DNA of 64,000 nucleotides, from NCBI GenBank assembly GCA_033764875.1, contig JANRIO010000134.1, positions 9,560 to 73,559 on the forward strand. The letters run 5' to 3'. This document shows, piece after piece, positions 43,926 to 53,028 of the stretch. The stretch's first letter is position 1. Every line of letters begins with the position of its first letter. The position numbers and the translations under genes were made by a program. The stretch is from AWTP1-13 sp033764875 (GTDB taxonomy: Bacteria > Pseudomonadota > Alphaproteobacteria > Rhizobiales > Hyphomicrobiaceae). The notes beneath the pieces are model-generated. The model saw only the letters and a list, made by a program, of their open reading frames with translations, ran no database searches and was not told where the DNA came from.

Positions 43926-46199
43926 ATGGACGAGAAGATCCTGCGCGAGGCAGCGCTCGACTACCATCGCGCTCCGACGCCGGGGAAGATCTCCGTCACC
44001 CCGACCAAGGGCCTCATCAACCAGCACGACCTGTCGCTGGCCTATTCCCCGGGCGTCGCCTACGCCTGCCTCGCCATCCGGGACGATCCCAACGAGGCCG
44101 CGACGCTCACCTCGCGCGCCAACCTGGTCGCCGTCGTCACCAACGGCACGGCGGTGCTTGGCCTCGGCGACATCGGCCCGCTCGCCGGCAAGCCCGTCAT
44201 GGAAGGCAAGGGCTGCCTGTTCAAGAAGTTCGCCGGCATCGACGTGTTCGACATCGAGATCGCGGCGACCGACCCCGACAAGCTGGTCGAGATCGTGGCG
44301 GCGCTGGAGCCGACCTTCGGCGGCATCAACCTGGAGGACATCAAGGCGCCCGAGTGCTTCATCGTCGAGCGCAAGCTGCGCGAGCGCATGAAGATCCCGG
44401 TGTTCCACGACGATCAGCACGGCACGGCGATCATCGTCTCGGCGGCGATCCTCAACGGGCTGAAGCTCGTCGGCAAGGACATCTCGCGCGTGCGCTGCGC
44501 CGTCTCGGGCGCCGGTGCGGCCGCGCTCGCCTGCCTCAACCTGCTGGTGGAGCTGGGCCTCAAGCGCGAGAACATCTTCGTCTCCGACATCAAGGGCGTG
44601 GTCTACAAGGGCCGCACCGAGCTGATGGACGAGGAGAAGGCGCGCTACGCGCAGGACACGCGCGCACGCACGCTGGCCGAGATCCTGGAGGGCGCCGATT
44701 TGTTCCTCGGCCTCTCCGCCGGCGGCGTCCTCAAGCCCGAGATGATCAAGGCCATGGCGCCCAACCCGCTGATCATGGCGCTCGCCAATCCCGAGCCCGA
44801 GATCCGGCCCGAGCTCGCCAAGGCCGTGCGGCCGGACGCCATCCTGTGCACGGGCCGCTCCGACTATCCCAACCAGGTCAACAACGTCCTCTGCTTCCCC
44901 TTCATCTTTCGCGGGGCGCTGGACGTCGGCGCCACCACCATCAACGAGGCGATGAAGGTGGCGGCCGTCAATGCCATCGCCGAGCTCGCCCAGGCCGAGG
45001 TCTCCGACGTCGTCGCCAATGCCTACGGCGGCGAGACGCTGGCCTTCGGCCGCGACTACCTGATCCCGCGCCCCTTCGACCCGCGCCTCATCGAGCGCGT
45101 GGCCTGGGCCGTCGCCAAGGCCGCCATGGACAGCGGCGTCGCCACGCGCCCGATCGACCTCGGCCCCTACCGCGAGCGTCTTGCCCGTTTCGTCTACCAC
45201 TCCGGCAACATCATGAAGCCGGTGTTCCAGGCGGCGAAGTCGGCACCCAAGCGCGTCATCTACGCCGAGGGCGAGGAGGAGAACGTCCTGCGCGCGGCCC
45301 AGGTGGTCGTCGACGAGGGGCTCGCCAGGCCCGTGCTGCTCGGCCGCGCCGAGATCATCGCGCGTCGCATCGAGAACCTGGGGCTCAGGCTCAAGGTCGG
45401 CCAGAACTGCGAGGTGGTGAACATCCTGAGCGATCCGCGCTACGCCGCGATCGTGCAGGAGTACTATGCCATCGGCAAGCGCCGCGGCGTCACCCAGGCG
45501 ATCGCCAAGGAGGCGATGCGCTCGCGCGCGTCCCTGATCGCCGCCATGCTGCTGCGCCGCGGCGACGTCGACGCCATGCTGTGCGGCGTCGTCGGCACCT
45601 ACGACGAGCATCTGGCCTACGTCGACGAGGTCATCGGCAAGCGCCCCGGCGTGCTGACGCTCGCCGCCATGAACATGCTGGTGCTGCCCGCGCGCCAGAT
45701 CTTCATCTGCGACACCTACGTCAACCGCCACCCGACCGCCGCCGAGATCGCCGAGATGGCGCTGCTGGCCGCCGAGGAGATCCGCCGCTTCGGCGTCAAG
45801 CCGACGGTGGCGCTGGTCTCGCATTCGAGCTTCGGCTCGTCCAAGGCGCCGGAGGCCCAGCTCATGCGCGACGCCCGCGCCATCCTGGCCGAGCACGATC
45901 CCTCCCTGATGGTGGAGGGCGAGATGCGCGGCGATGCCGCGCTGTCGCGCGACATCCTGGTCGCCCAGTTCGAGGGCGCCTCGCTCACGGCGGACGCCAA
46001 CCTCCTGATCATGCCGAGCATGGACGCGGCCAACATCTCCTACAATCTGCTCAAGGTCGCCGCCGGCAACAACATCACGGTCGGGCCGATCCTGCTCGGC
46101 ACCGCGAGGCCCGTGCACATTCTCGAGCCCAACGTCAGCGTCCGGCGCATCGTCAACATGACGGCACTCGCCGTCGTCGATGCTGCAGTGCAGCGCTAG
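43926..46199 (+). CDS. maeB: malic enzyme fused to phosphotransacetylase-like domain
   Basis: Converts malate to pyruvate with NAD(P) reduction. The 757-residue protein has the malic-enzyme part (about 1-430: SLAYSPGVAYACLAI, the metal-site VFHDDQHGTA, and the nucleotide fold VSGAGAAALACL). A C-terminal phosphotransacetylase-like domain (about 440-757) usually binds acetyl-CoA as regulator rather than catalysing. Starting at ATG 43926 with GAGGGG upstream, it lies 40 bases after lpdA, probably in the same transcript, placing malate-to-pyruvate next to pyruvate-to-acetyl-CoA. Confidence 0.95.
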   Translation: MDEKILREAALDYHRAPTPGKISVTPTKGLINQHDLSLAYSPGVAYACLAIRDDPNEAATLTSRANLVAVVTNGTAVLGLGDIGPLAGKPVMEGKGCLFKKFAGIDVFDIEIAATDPDKLVEIVAALEPTFGGINLEDIKAPECFIVERKLRERMKIPVFHDDQHGTAIIVSAAILNGLKLVGKDISRVRCAVSGAGAAALACLNLLVELGLKRENIFVSDIKGVVYKGRTELMDEEKARYAQDTRARTLAEILEGADLFLGLSAGGVLKPEMIKAMAPNPLIMALANPEPEIRPELAKAVRPDAILCTGRSDYPNQVNNVLCFPFIFRGALDVGATTINEAMKVAAVNAIAELAQAEVSDVVANAYGGETLAFGRDYLIPRPFDPRLIERVAWAVAKAAMDSGVATRPIDLGPYRERLARFVYHSGNIMKPVFQAAKSAPKRVIYAEGEEENVLRAAQVVVDEGLARPVLLGRAEIIARRIENLGLRLKVGQNCEVVNILSDPRYAAIVQEYYAIGKRRGVTQAIAKEAMRSRASLIAAMLLRRGDVDAMLCGVVGTYDEHLAYVDEVIGKRPGVLTLAAMNMLVLPARQIFICDTYVNRHPTAAEIAEMALLAAEEIRRFGVKPTVALVSHSSFGSSKAPEAQLMRDARAILAEHDPSLMVEGEMRGDAALSRDILVAQFEGASLTADANLLIMPSMDAANISYNLLKVAAGNNITVGPILLGTARPVHILEPNVSVRRIVNMTALAVVDAAVQR

Positions 46200-46208
46200 T
46201 GTTGTTCG

Positions 46209-46229
46209 TGGTCGGGCTTGTCCCGACCA
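46209..46229. repeat. REP-like palindrome (Hyphomicrobiales type)
   Basis: Arms TGGTCGGG and CCCGACCA with loop CTTGT, followed by TCCATCC. I recognise GTCGGGCTTGTCCCGAC-CATCC as the core of a dispersed extragenic palindrome common in Bradyrhizobium-like genomes. It sits 10 bases past the maeB stop and may also act as its 3' hairpin. The rest of 46230-46515 holds no supported gene, only the upstream region of the reductase gene. Confidence 0.7.
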
Positions 46230-46515
46230 TCCATCCCACCGCTTGCTCCCGCGCTCGCGAGCCCGAGGATGACCGTGGGACCTATCTGTTGGACGGGGAG
46301 CTCTAGGCGCTCCCGGCGCAGCCCGGTTCCCGTCTCCCGGCGGGCGCCTCGGCTGGCGCGACAGTCCGGCAAAGGCCAGCTGGCGTCGCTCCCGTCGCGC
46401 CGTCGGCGTTCGACTTTCGGCTGCCGCCTCGACCCCGCCATCTCGCTGGTTTTGCTGCGCGTGGGCGCGTAAGCTCGCAGCAACGAAAACGCGTTGCGAC
46501 TGGGAGGAGATCGGG

Positions 46516-47259
46516 ATGTCGAAGCGGATCGCGCTGGTGACGGGCGGCATGGGCGGGCTTGGCGAGACCATCTCGACCAAGATGGCGGACGCGGGCTACG
46601 CCGTGGTCGTCACCTACTCGCCCTCCAACAAGACCTCCGGCGTCTGGCTCGAGCAGATGCAGGCCAAGGGCTACGCCTTCCGCGCCTACCCTTGCGACGT
46701 CGGCGACTACGAGAGCGCCAAGGCCTGCGTCGGCAAGATCGCGGCCGAGGTCGGGCCTGTCGACATCCTGGTCAACAACGCCGGCATCACCAAGGACATG
46801 ACCTTCCGCAAGATGGACAAGGCCGCCTGGGACGGCGTCATCCGCACCAACCTCGATTCCGTCTTCAACATGACCAAGCAGGTCTACGACGGCATGATGG
46901 ACCGCGGCTGGGGCCGCATCATCAACGTCTCGTCCGTCAACGGCTCCAAGGGCGCCTTCGGCCAGACCAACTATGCGGCCGCCAAGGCCGGCATGCACGG
47001 CTTCACCAAGGCGCTGGCGCTCGAGTCGGCGAAGAAGGGCGTGACCGTCAACACCATCTCGCCGGGCTACATCGGCACCAAGATGGTCACGGCCATCCCC
47101 AAGGACGTGCTTGACAGCAAGATTCTTCCACAGATTCCCGTGTCTCGTCTCGGCAAGCCCGAAGAGGTGGCAGGGTTGATCATCTATCTGTGCTCCGAGG
47201 AGGCGGCCTTCGTCACCGGCGCCAACATCGCCATCAACGGCGGCCAGCACATGCAGTGA
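46516..47259 (+). CDS. phaB: acetoacetyl-CoA reductase
   Basis: NADPH-dependent reduction of acetoacetyl-CoA to (R)-3-hydroxybutyryl-CoA for polyhydroxybutyrate. A 247-residue short-chain dehydrogenase: cofactor motif TGGMGGLGE (about 9-17), NNAG (about 88), catalytic Ser in NVSSVNGSKG, Y153 and K157 (YAAAKAG). The GGxGGLGE and SVNGSKGAFGQTNY strings are the PhaB signature. The ATG at 46516 has GGGAGGAG upstream. No phaA or phaC is in the window. Confidence 0.95.
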   Translation: MSKRIALVTGGMGGLGETISTKMADAGYAVVVTYSPSNKTSGVWLEQMQAKGYAFRAYPCDVGDYESAKACVGKIAAEVGPVDILVNNAGITKDMTFRKMDKAAWDGVIRTNLDSVFNMTKQVYDGMMDRGWGRIINVSSVNGSKGAFGQTNYAAAKAGMHGFTKALALESAKKGVTVNTISPGYIGTKMVTAIPKDVLDSKILPQIPVSRLGKPEEVAGLIIYLCSEEAAFVTGANIAINGGQHMQ

Positions 47260-47304
47260 GCCTCGCGTTCCCGACGACCATCTGACCCCAGGGAGGACTG
47301 CGTC

Positions 47305-47955
47305 ATGAACCCGTCGATCGATCCCAACGAGATGCTCGAGAAGCTTGCAGCCAAGGCCGTCGAGCACGGCGACACGCTACGCCAGACCGTGCGCGACCTG
47401 ACCCTCAAGGCGCTCTCCACCCGTGAGGCGACGGTCGAGCAGATCGGCAAGGTGGTGCAGAGCGTCACCACCGGCGTGAGCCAGGGGGCAGCCGGCCTCA
47501 AGGTCGATTCGGCCAAGATCCTGCAGGACGCGCTCGCCGGCATGGACGAGGCTGTGGTCAAGGTCGTGGAGGCGAATCAGATCGCGCTGAAGCAACTGAC
47601 CGACCAGGGCAGCGAGTTCGAGCAGTCGCAGTTCAAGAAGCGGCTGGACGAGATCAAGGCGCTGGAATCCCAGTTCATGACCTCCGTGCAGCAGGCTGCC
47701 GAAAGCGCCGGCGGCCCGCTCAAGGCGGCCTGGGCGCCGGTTCTCGCGCAGATGAAGCAGGCCGGCTCGCAGACCGGCGCCGAGGCGCAGAAGTTCGCCG
47801 AGACCTTCGCCAAAAACCTGCAGGATCAGATGCAGGCGACGCGCGAGACCGCCTTCAAGGCGGCGCACACGCTGACCCAGAACTACGCCACCGTCGTGTC
47901 GGGCATCCTGATGGGCCTCTCCGAGGCCTACAAGGAGAAGGGCAAGAAGGGCTGA
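47305..47955 (+). CDS. phasin-like coiled-coil protein
   Basis: A 216-residue, almost entirely helical protein with heptads rich in Ala, Gln, Lys and Val (start MNPSIDPNEMLEKLAAK; TTGVSQGAAGLKVDSAK). No signal or membrane segment. Position 46 bases after phaB and composition suggest a granule-associated protein of the phasin type or the DUF6781 kind. I cannot place it firmly in either family. Granule binding is inference. Confidence 0.65.
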   Translation: MNPSIDPNEMLEKLAAKAVEHGDTLRQTVRDLTLKALSTREATVEQIGKVVQSVTTGVSQGAAGLKVDSAKILQDALAGMDEAVVKVVEANQIALKQLTDQGSEFEQSQFKKRLDEIKALESQFMTSVQQAAESAGGPLKAAWAPVLAQMKQAGSQTGAEAQKFAETFAKNLQDQMQATRETAFKAAHTLTQNYATVVSGILMGLSEAYKEKGKKG

Positions 47956-48031
47956 GGCGTCCGCTCCGGGGGGGCCGGCCGCGCGAGCTCAGGGTCGCAG
48001 CACAGATCGTCGGCTCGGCCCTTGCGGCGCC

Positions 48032-48114
48032 GTAGGTCGGGCAGAGCGGAAGGCGAAACCCGACATCTCGCCGAGCGTGCCGTGTCGGGTTTCGCTGCGC
48101 TCTACCCGACCTAC
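48032..48114. repeat. long imperfect palindrome, REP/MITE-like
   Basis: Arms 48032-48065 (GTAGGTCGGGCAGAGCG, then GCGAAACCCGACA) and 48083-48114 (TGTCGGGTTTCGC, then GCTCTACCCGACCTAC) pair over about 30 bases with a 17-base loop. The sequence type (GTAGG...AGAGCG...GCGAAACCC) resembles dispersed extragenic palindromes in this order. It lies between the phasin-like gene and tolQ and could also terminate the former's transcript. Confidence 0.75.
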
Positions 48115-48507
48115 GATGCTGGGCTTACGAGGAGGCCGGCCTGTGCGCCCCTTCGCGGGCATGAGGGCGCCGCGCCGTGCCCTGCGTCGCCATCGGCCCC
48201 CCACCCGTCATAGTGTCGCCACGGTAACAGGTTGGTGTGACTCCCGCGGCACGGGGGCCGCGGCGGCAGCATCCAAAGGCTGGCCCAAGGCCAGCGCGCA
48301 TGCGCCAAAGCATTCCCGCCGCGCCGGAAATACGGGTAGACCATCGTTTCGAGCGTGTCGCCGGGCCGTTGCGCCTGCCAGAGCGGGCGAAAGGCCGGCC
48401 GCCTCCCTTTCCCCCCTGAAATCGGCGGGAGCGGGCGGCGCGCGTCTTGCATCCGCCCTGGTTTCCCGGTGTCGTGGCGCCTCACGGAATTCCAGACGGA
48501 TCCTTTC
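48115..48507. other. upstream region of tolQ, no gene supported
   Basis: About 390 bases with no convincing gene. A ybgC thioesterase gene, often found before tolQ, is absent. The stretch should hold the promoter of the tol operon, but I cannot point to a clear -35/-10 pair. Confidence 0.4.
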
Positions 48508-49209
48508 ATGAATCCAGAAGCACTGAAGCCAGCCGCAGCCGGCGGGTTCTCCTTCCTCGACATGTTCCTCACCGCCCATCCGGTGGTGAAGATCGTCATG
48601 ATCGGGCTGATGCTGGCCTCGGTGTGGGCCTGGGCCATCATCATCGAGAAGCTGATCGCCTTCCGGCGTGCCCGGCGCGAGGCCGACCGCTTCGAGCAGC
48701 AGTTCTGGTCCGGCCAGTCGCTGGAGGAGCTGTATGCCGCCCTGTCGCGGGGCCAGACCTTCTCCATGGCCTCCCTGTTCGTCGCCGCCATGCGCGAGTG
48801 GAAGCGCTCCGTGGAAGGCAACGTGCGCGCGCTCGGCGGCATCCAGATGCGGGTCGAGAAGGTGATGGACGTCACCATCAGCCGCGAGATGGAGCAGCTC
48901 GACCGGCGTCTGCTGTTCCTGGCCACGGTCGGCTCGACCGCCCCCTTCGTTGGCCTGTTCGGCACCGTCTGGGGCATCATGTCGAGCTTCCAGGCCATTG
49001 CGGCCGCCAAGAACACCAACCTTGCGATCGTGGCCCCTGGCATCGCGGAAGCGCTGTTTGCCACCGCGCTCGGCCTTCTTGCCGCCATCCCGGCGGTGAT
49101 CTTCTACAACAAGTTCGCGGCGGATTCCTCGCGTCTCGGCCAGCGCCTCGAGGCCTTCGCCGATGAGTTCTCGGCCATTGTCTCGCGCCAGATCGACGTC
49201 AGGACCTGA
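48508..49209 (+). CDS. tolQ: Tol-Pal system protein TolQ
   Basis: Proton-channel subunit of the Tol-Pal machine that draws in the outer membrane during division. A 233-residue, three-span protein: helices about 27-45, 132-160 and 165-190, with the family stretches TVGSTAPFVGLFGTVWGIM and IAEALFATALGLLAAIPAV. The N-terminal extension before the first helix is short. The ATG at 48508 lacks a strong Shine-Dalgarno. It heads tolQ-tolR-tolA-tolB. Confidence 0.96.
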   Translation: MNPEALKPAAAGGFSFLDMFLTAHPVVKIVMIGLMLASVWAWAIIIEKLIAFRRARREADRFEQQFWSGQSLEELYAALSRGQTFSMASLFVAAMREWKRSVEGNVRALGGIQMRVEKVMDVTISREMEQLDRRLLFLATVGSTAPFVGLFGTVWGIMSSFQAIAAAKNTNLAIVAPGIAEALFATALGLLAAIPAVIFYNKFAADSSRLGQRLEAFADEFSAIVSRQIDVRT

Positions 49210-49221
49210 GGGGGTAGAGCA

Positions 49222-49671
49222 ATGGGAGCCAGTCTCGCAGGCGGCGGCAGACCCGGCGGCGGCCGTCGCGGCAGGGCGCGCAAGCACGCGCCCATGAGCG
49301 AGATCAACGTCACCCCGTTCGTTGACGTGATGCTCGTGCTGCTGATCGTGTTCATGGTGACGGCACCGCTGCTGACGGCCGGCGTGCCGCTGGAGCTGCC
49401 CGAGTCGAAGGGCCAGCAGCTGCAGACCAACAAGGAGCCGCTGACCATCAGCGTCGACAAGGCCGGCCGCGTCTTCATCGGCGAGACCGAGGTGAGGCTC
49501 GAGGAGCTGGCGCCGAAGCTCAAGGCCATTGCCAAGGGCGGTTTCGACGAGCAGATCTTCATCCGTGGCGACAAGGGCGTCGAGTACGGCACGGTCATGC
49601 GCGTCATGAGCCGTATCAAGCTCGGCGGCTTCTCCAAGGTGTCGCTGATCACGGAATCCGAACCCTCCTGA
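49222..49671 (+). CDS. tolR: Tol-Pal system protein TolR
   Basis: A 149-residue ExbD/TolR protein with a basic, Gly-rich N-terminus. INVTPFVDVMLVLLIVFMV carries the membrane helix and its key Asp (the proton-path residue), and a periplasmic domain follows (PLTISVDKAGRVFIGE, IFIRGDKGVEYG). It works with TolQ to energise TolA. It begins 12 bases after tolQ. Confidence 0.96.
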   Translation: MGASLAGGGRPGGGRRGRARKHAPMSEINVTPFVDVMLVLLIVFMVTAPLLTAGVPLELPESKGQQLQTNKEPLTISVDKAGRVFIGETEVRLEELAPKLKAIAKGGFDEQIFIRGDKGVEYGTVMRVMSRIKLGGFSKVSLITESEPS

Positions 49672-49712
49672 CGACCGTGGATCTGGGCGAGGCAAGCACT
49701 GGCCGTGGCAGG

Positions 49713-50810
49713 ATGAGAGGGAGCCTCGTCGTCTCCGTCCTCCTGCATTCCGGCTTGCTCGCCTCCGTGCTCCTGACCATCCGCGGCAGCGAGCCCCCGC
49801 GCATCCCCGAGCTCGAGCCCATGGCCGTCGACCTCATCTCCCAGAGCGACGTCACGAAGCTGCGCCAGGGCGCCCGCAACGCCAAGCAGATGGAGGCGCT
49901 GGCCAAGGAGACGCCCAAGAGCGAGCCCTCTCCGAAGGAGGCCGAGAAGCCCAAGCCGACGCCGGCCGTCGCCCCTCCGCCACCCCCGCCTCCGCCCGAG
50001 GCGAAGGAGGAGGTGAAGCCCGAGCCGCCCGAGGAGAAGGTGGCCTCCGTGCCCCCGCCCAAGCCCGAGCCGCCCCCGCCGCCCGCCGCGGCGCCTCCGC
50101 CGGTGCCTGCGCCCGACGAGCAGAAGAAGCTCGACGACCTCGTCAAGGCGCAGGAGGCCGAGCGTCAGCGCGAGGAGGAGCGCAAAGAGCAAGAGCGCAA
50201 GGAGCAGGAGCGCAAGGCCGAGGAGCACAAGAAGCAGGAGGCCGCCAAGAAGGCCGCCGAGGCCAAGAAGAAGGCCGAGGAGAAAAAGAGGCGCGAGGCG
50301 GCCCTCAAGAAGAAGAAGGAGGAGGAGGAGAAGAAGCGCAAGGAGGCCGAGGCCAAGTCCAAGAATTTCGGCGAGGACATCTCCGCCCTGCTCAACAAGA
50401 TGCCCGACAAGGGAAGCCCTGCGCCGCCTTCCGAGTTCACCGCGCCCAACGCCAAGAAGGGCCCCGTTCTCGGTGCGCCGGAAGGGCGGGACCGCACGCT
50501 CTCGGCCAGCGAGCTCGCCATCCTGGCGCAGATCATCAAGTCCTGCGTGCAGTCCAAGTGGAATGTCATGAGCGGCGGCGAGGGGGCCCAGTCGACCTCG
50601 GTGAAGGTGCGCCTGCGCTTCAACCCGGACGGCCGCCTGGCGGGCGCGCCCATCATCCAGAACCCGCAGAGCACGCCCTACTTCCTGGCCCTGTCGGACA
50701 GCGCCCTGCGCGCCGTGCAGGCGTGCGAGCCCTATCCCCTGCCGGCCGACAAGTACGAGGTCTGGAAGGACATCGTCCTCAATTTCGACCCGCGCGACAT
50801 GTATCGCTGA
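49713..50810 (+). CDS. tolA: Tol-Pal system protein TolA
   Basis: Inner-membrane protein spanning the periplasm to reach Pal and TolB. The 365-residue protein has one N-terminal helix (about 3-24, VVSVLLHSGLLASVLLTI), a Pro/Glu/Lys region, and a long Lys/Glu/Ala helix (about 130-215). The C-terminal globular TolA domain (about 255-365) shows VQSKWNVMSGG and VQACEPYPLPADKYEVWK. A GTG at 49677, six bases after tolR, is an alternative start that would add 12 residues. The length is within the variable range of the family. Confidence 0.93.
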   Translation: MRGSLVVSVLLHSGLLASVLLTIRGSEPPRIPELEPMAVDLISQSDVTKLRQGARNAKQMEALAKETPKSEPSPKEAEKPKPTPAVAPPPPPPPPEAKEEVKPEPPEEKVASVPPPKPEPPPPPAAAPPPVPAPDEQKKLDDLVKAQEAERQREEERKEQERKEQERKAEEHKKQEAAKKAAEAKKKAEEKKRREAALKKKKEEEEKKRKEAEAKSKNFGEDISALLNKMPDKGSPAPPSEFTAPNAKKGPVLGAPEGRDRTLSASELAILAQIIKSCVQSKWNVMSGGEGAQSTSVKVRLRFNPDGRLAGAPIIQNPQSTPYFLALSDSALRAVQACEPYPLPADKYEVWKDIVLNFDPRDMYR

Positions 50811-50970
50811 GAGCCGGCACACATGGCCGCGCTTGCGGGCGCGATGGACACCCGATATCCATGCTCTCGGCGAAAAAATCCTGCATCTCTGTGTGCTTGC
50901 GAATTCCAGCCTGGTTGCGCGGCGCTGCGCGGCCGTCCCTCCCTGGCCAGCCATGGAAGCTGTTGACAGC

Positions 50971-52368
50971 ATGAGACAAAGACAATCCGCCCTGCGCCAT
51001 CACGCAAGTCCGGCCCCGAGGCGGGGCGTGCTCCAGGCGATGCTGGGCCTTCTGCTGGCAATCGGGCTGGCCCTGCCCGCCGCCGCCCAGCAGCCCCGCC
51101 AGCCGGGCCAGGGGCGGCCGGCCTCCTCCGGCCCCCTCGAGATCGACATCAATCAGGGCTCGCTGCAGCCGATCCCTATCGCGATCCCTGATTTCCTCGG
51201 CGAGGATCCCAAGATTGCCAAGGATATCAGTGACGTGGTCTCGGCGGACCTGGAGCGCAGCGGCCTGTTCCAGCCCCTCGACCGGGCCTCGTTCATCGAG
51301 CAGATCCGCGACGTCCACACGCCGCCGCGCTTCCAGGAATGGAAGGTGCTGAACGCGCAAGCCATTGTCGTCGGCCGCGTCGGCCGCTCGCCCGAGGGCG
51401 CCCTCTACGTCGAGTTCCGGCTCTGGGACGTGTTCTCCGGCCGCCAGCTCGTCGGCCAGCGCTACCGCATGCCGCCCAACGAGTGGCGCCGCCTCGGCCA
51501 CCTCGTCGCCGACCAGGTCTACGAGCGCCTGACCGGCGAGAAGGGCTATTTCGACACCCAGGTCGTGTTCGTCGACGAGACCGGCCCCAAGGACCGCCGC
51601 GCCAAGCGGCTCGCCATCATGGACCAGGACGGCGCCAACGTCCGGCTGCTCAGCCAGGGCCGCGAGCTGGTGCTGACACCGCGCTTCAGCCCGACCACGC
51701 AGGAGATCACCTTCCTCCAGTACAAGGGGGAGCAGCCGCACGTGATGGTCATGAATCTCGAGAGCGGGCAGCGCGACGTGGTGGCGAAGCTGCCGGGCTC
51801 CACCTTCGCCCCGCGCTTCTCCCCCGACGGCCAGCGCGTCATCATGAGCAACGGCGAGCAGGGCCTCACCTCCCTGATCGAGGTGGACCTGCGCTCGCGC
51901 CAGGTCCGGCGCTTGACGCAGCCGACCTCGATCGACACGGGCCCCTGCTACAGCCCGGACGGCCGCCGCATCGTCTTCGAGAGCGACCGCGACGGCACCC
52001 AGCAGATCTACGTGATGAACGCCGACGGCTCCCAGCCGCGCCGCATCAGTCAGGGGGAGGGGCGCTACTCGACGCCCGTGTGGTCCCCCCGCGGCGACCT
52101 CATTGCCTTTACCAAGCAGGCCGGCGGCGGCTTCCAGATCGGCGTCATGCGCACCGACGGCACCGGCGAGCGCATCCTGACCGACGGCTATCATAACGAG
52201 GGGCCGACCTGGGCGCCCAACGGCCGCGTCCTGATGTTCGTCCGCGAGAGCCAGGGCGCCTCGGGCGGTCCCCGCCTCTACTCCATCGACCTCACCGGCT
52301 ACAACGAGCGTCGCGTCCCGACCCCCGCCTTCGGCTCGGACCCGGCCTGGTCGCCGCCCCGCAATTGA
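50971..52368 (+). CDS. tolB: Tol-Pal system protein TolB
   Basis: Periplasmic beta-propeller partner of Pal and TolA. The start at 50971 gives a signal peptide ending ALPAAAQ, then an N-terminal domain (IPIAIPDFLGEDPKIAKDISDVV, RSGLFQPLD). Propeller repeats follow with the WD40-like PRFSPDGQRV, CYSPDGRRIVFESDRDGTQQIYVMN and PVWSPRGDLIAFT strings. An in-frame ATG at 50953 and longer starts exist. The pal gene is almost 1 kb away, separated by two tiny lipoprotein genes. Confidence 0.95.
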   Translation: MRQRQSALRHHASPAPRRGVLQAMLGLLLAIGLALPAAAQQPRQPGQGRPASSGPLEIDINQGSLQPIPIAIPDFLGEDPKIAKDISDVVSADLERSGLFQPLDRASFIEQIRDVHTPPRFQEWKVLNAQAIVVGRVGRSPEGALYVEFRLWDVFSGRQLVGQRYRMPPNEWRRLGHLVADQVYERLTGEKGYFDTQVVFVDETGPKDRRAKRLAIMDQDGANVRLLSQGRELVLTPRFSPTTQEITFLQYKGEQPHVMVMNLESGQRDVVAKLPGSTFAPRFSPDGQRVIMSNGEQGLTSLIEVDLRSRQVRRLTQPTSIDTGPCYSPDGRRIVFESDRDGTQQIYVMNADGSQPRRISQGEGRYSTPVWSPRGDLIAFTKQAGGGFQIGVMRTDGTGERILTDGYHNEGPTWAPNGRVLMFVRESQGASGGPRLYSIDLTGYNERRVPTPAFGSDPAWSPPRN

Positions 52369-52662
52369 GGCTTCCGGCATCCCGCCTCGCCGCGCGCGTG
52401 GCGGGATGGACACACTGCTTTACACGCCCTTAACCCAGTTCGGGTTTACATGGCGGCGAGAGGTTGGCCCGTATGCGTCGAAGGGGCCGGAATGGCCTCA
52501 AGTCACGCGTTCTGACGCTCCCCCGAAGCCCCGATCCGGAGTGGCATTTTCGCATCAAGCCCCGTGGAAAACCTTGGGAAAACCCGCAGTGTTCTTGCGC
52601 ATAAAGGGACTCCTCGGTAACCCAGACGGTGCGATTGCCGAACACGTGTTAGGAGACACAGC

Positions 52663-52797
52663 ATGAACGTCAAGAGCTTGATCGTTGTCACGGCGGTGGT
52701 CGCCGCCGTTGCGTTCGCAGCTTGCCGCCGCGAAGTGCGTCATGAGCCCATGAAGCTCGGCGCCGAAGTGCCGGCCGCTTCGCAGGTCGCGCGTTAA
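52663..52797 (+). CDS. mini-lipoprotein, copy 1 (between tolB and pal)
   Basis: A 44-residue gene product: hydrophobic signal (MNVKSLIVVTAVVAAV), lipobox-like AFAAC, then RREVRHEPMKLGAEVPAASQVAR. Well-spaced AGGAG before the ATG. Its mature part shares the string EVRHEPMKLGA with the next gene, so the two are paralogues. Processing by signal peptidase II and location in the envelope are inferred. No family name is known to me; size is similar to entericidins but the sequence is not. Confidence 0.72.
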   Translation: MNVKSLIVVTAVVAAVAFAACRREVRHEPMKLGAEVPAASQVAR

Positions 52798-52831
52798 TCC
52801 AATCGTCTCGATCGAGACCCAGGAGACTGAT

Positions 52832-52948
52832 ATGAAGGGCGCTATCCTCATCGCCGCCGTCGTTGCCGCTGTTGCTCTCGGTGCATGCCGCAAGGAAGTG
52901 CGTCATGAGCCCATGAAGCTCGGCGCCAGCGTCGAGCAGGTGAAGTAA
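52832..52948 (+). CDS. mini-lipoprotein, copy 2 (between tolB and pal)
   Basis: A 38-residue paralogue of the preceding product: MKGAILIAAVVAAVALGAC, with a better lipobox (LGAC), then RKEVRHEPMKLGASVEQVK. AGGAG precedes the ATG by eight bases. Nucleotide identity is high over the EVRHEPMKLGA segment, with differing ends, which points to tandem duplication. A Rho-independent terminator follows 46 bases later, so the pair ends a transcript separate from pal. Confidence 0.75.
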   Translation: MKGAILIAAVVAAVALGACRKEVRHEPMKLGASVEQVK

Positions 52949-52993
52949 GCTTGCGATACGCTGCCCTTCGGCAGATGCATCGCTGTTAGGTTC

Positions 52994-53028
52994 GGGGCTG
53001 CTCCAGCGGGGCGGCCCCAAATCTTTTT
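52994..53028 (+). terminator. intrinsic terminator after mini-lipoprotein pair
   Basis: Stem GGGGCTGCTCC/GGGGCGGCCCC (11 bp with two G-T pairs, three-base loop) followed by AAATCTTTTT. The interval 52949-53340 holds no other gene and should include the pal promoter. Confidence 0.75.

Noticed and set aside
52406..52666. An 86-codon frame before the mini-lipoprotein genes
   Set aside because: No Shine-Dalgarno, no protein-like pattern, and it overlaps the leader and start of the well-supported mini-lipoprotein gene.
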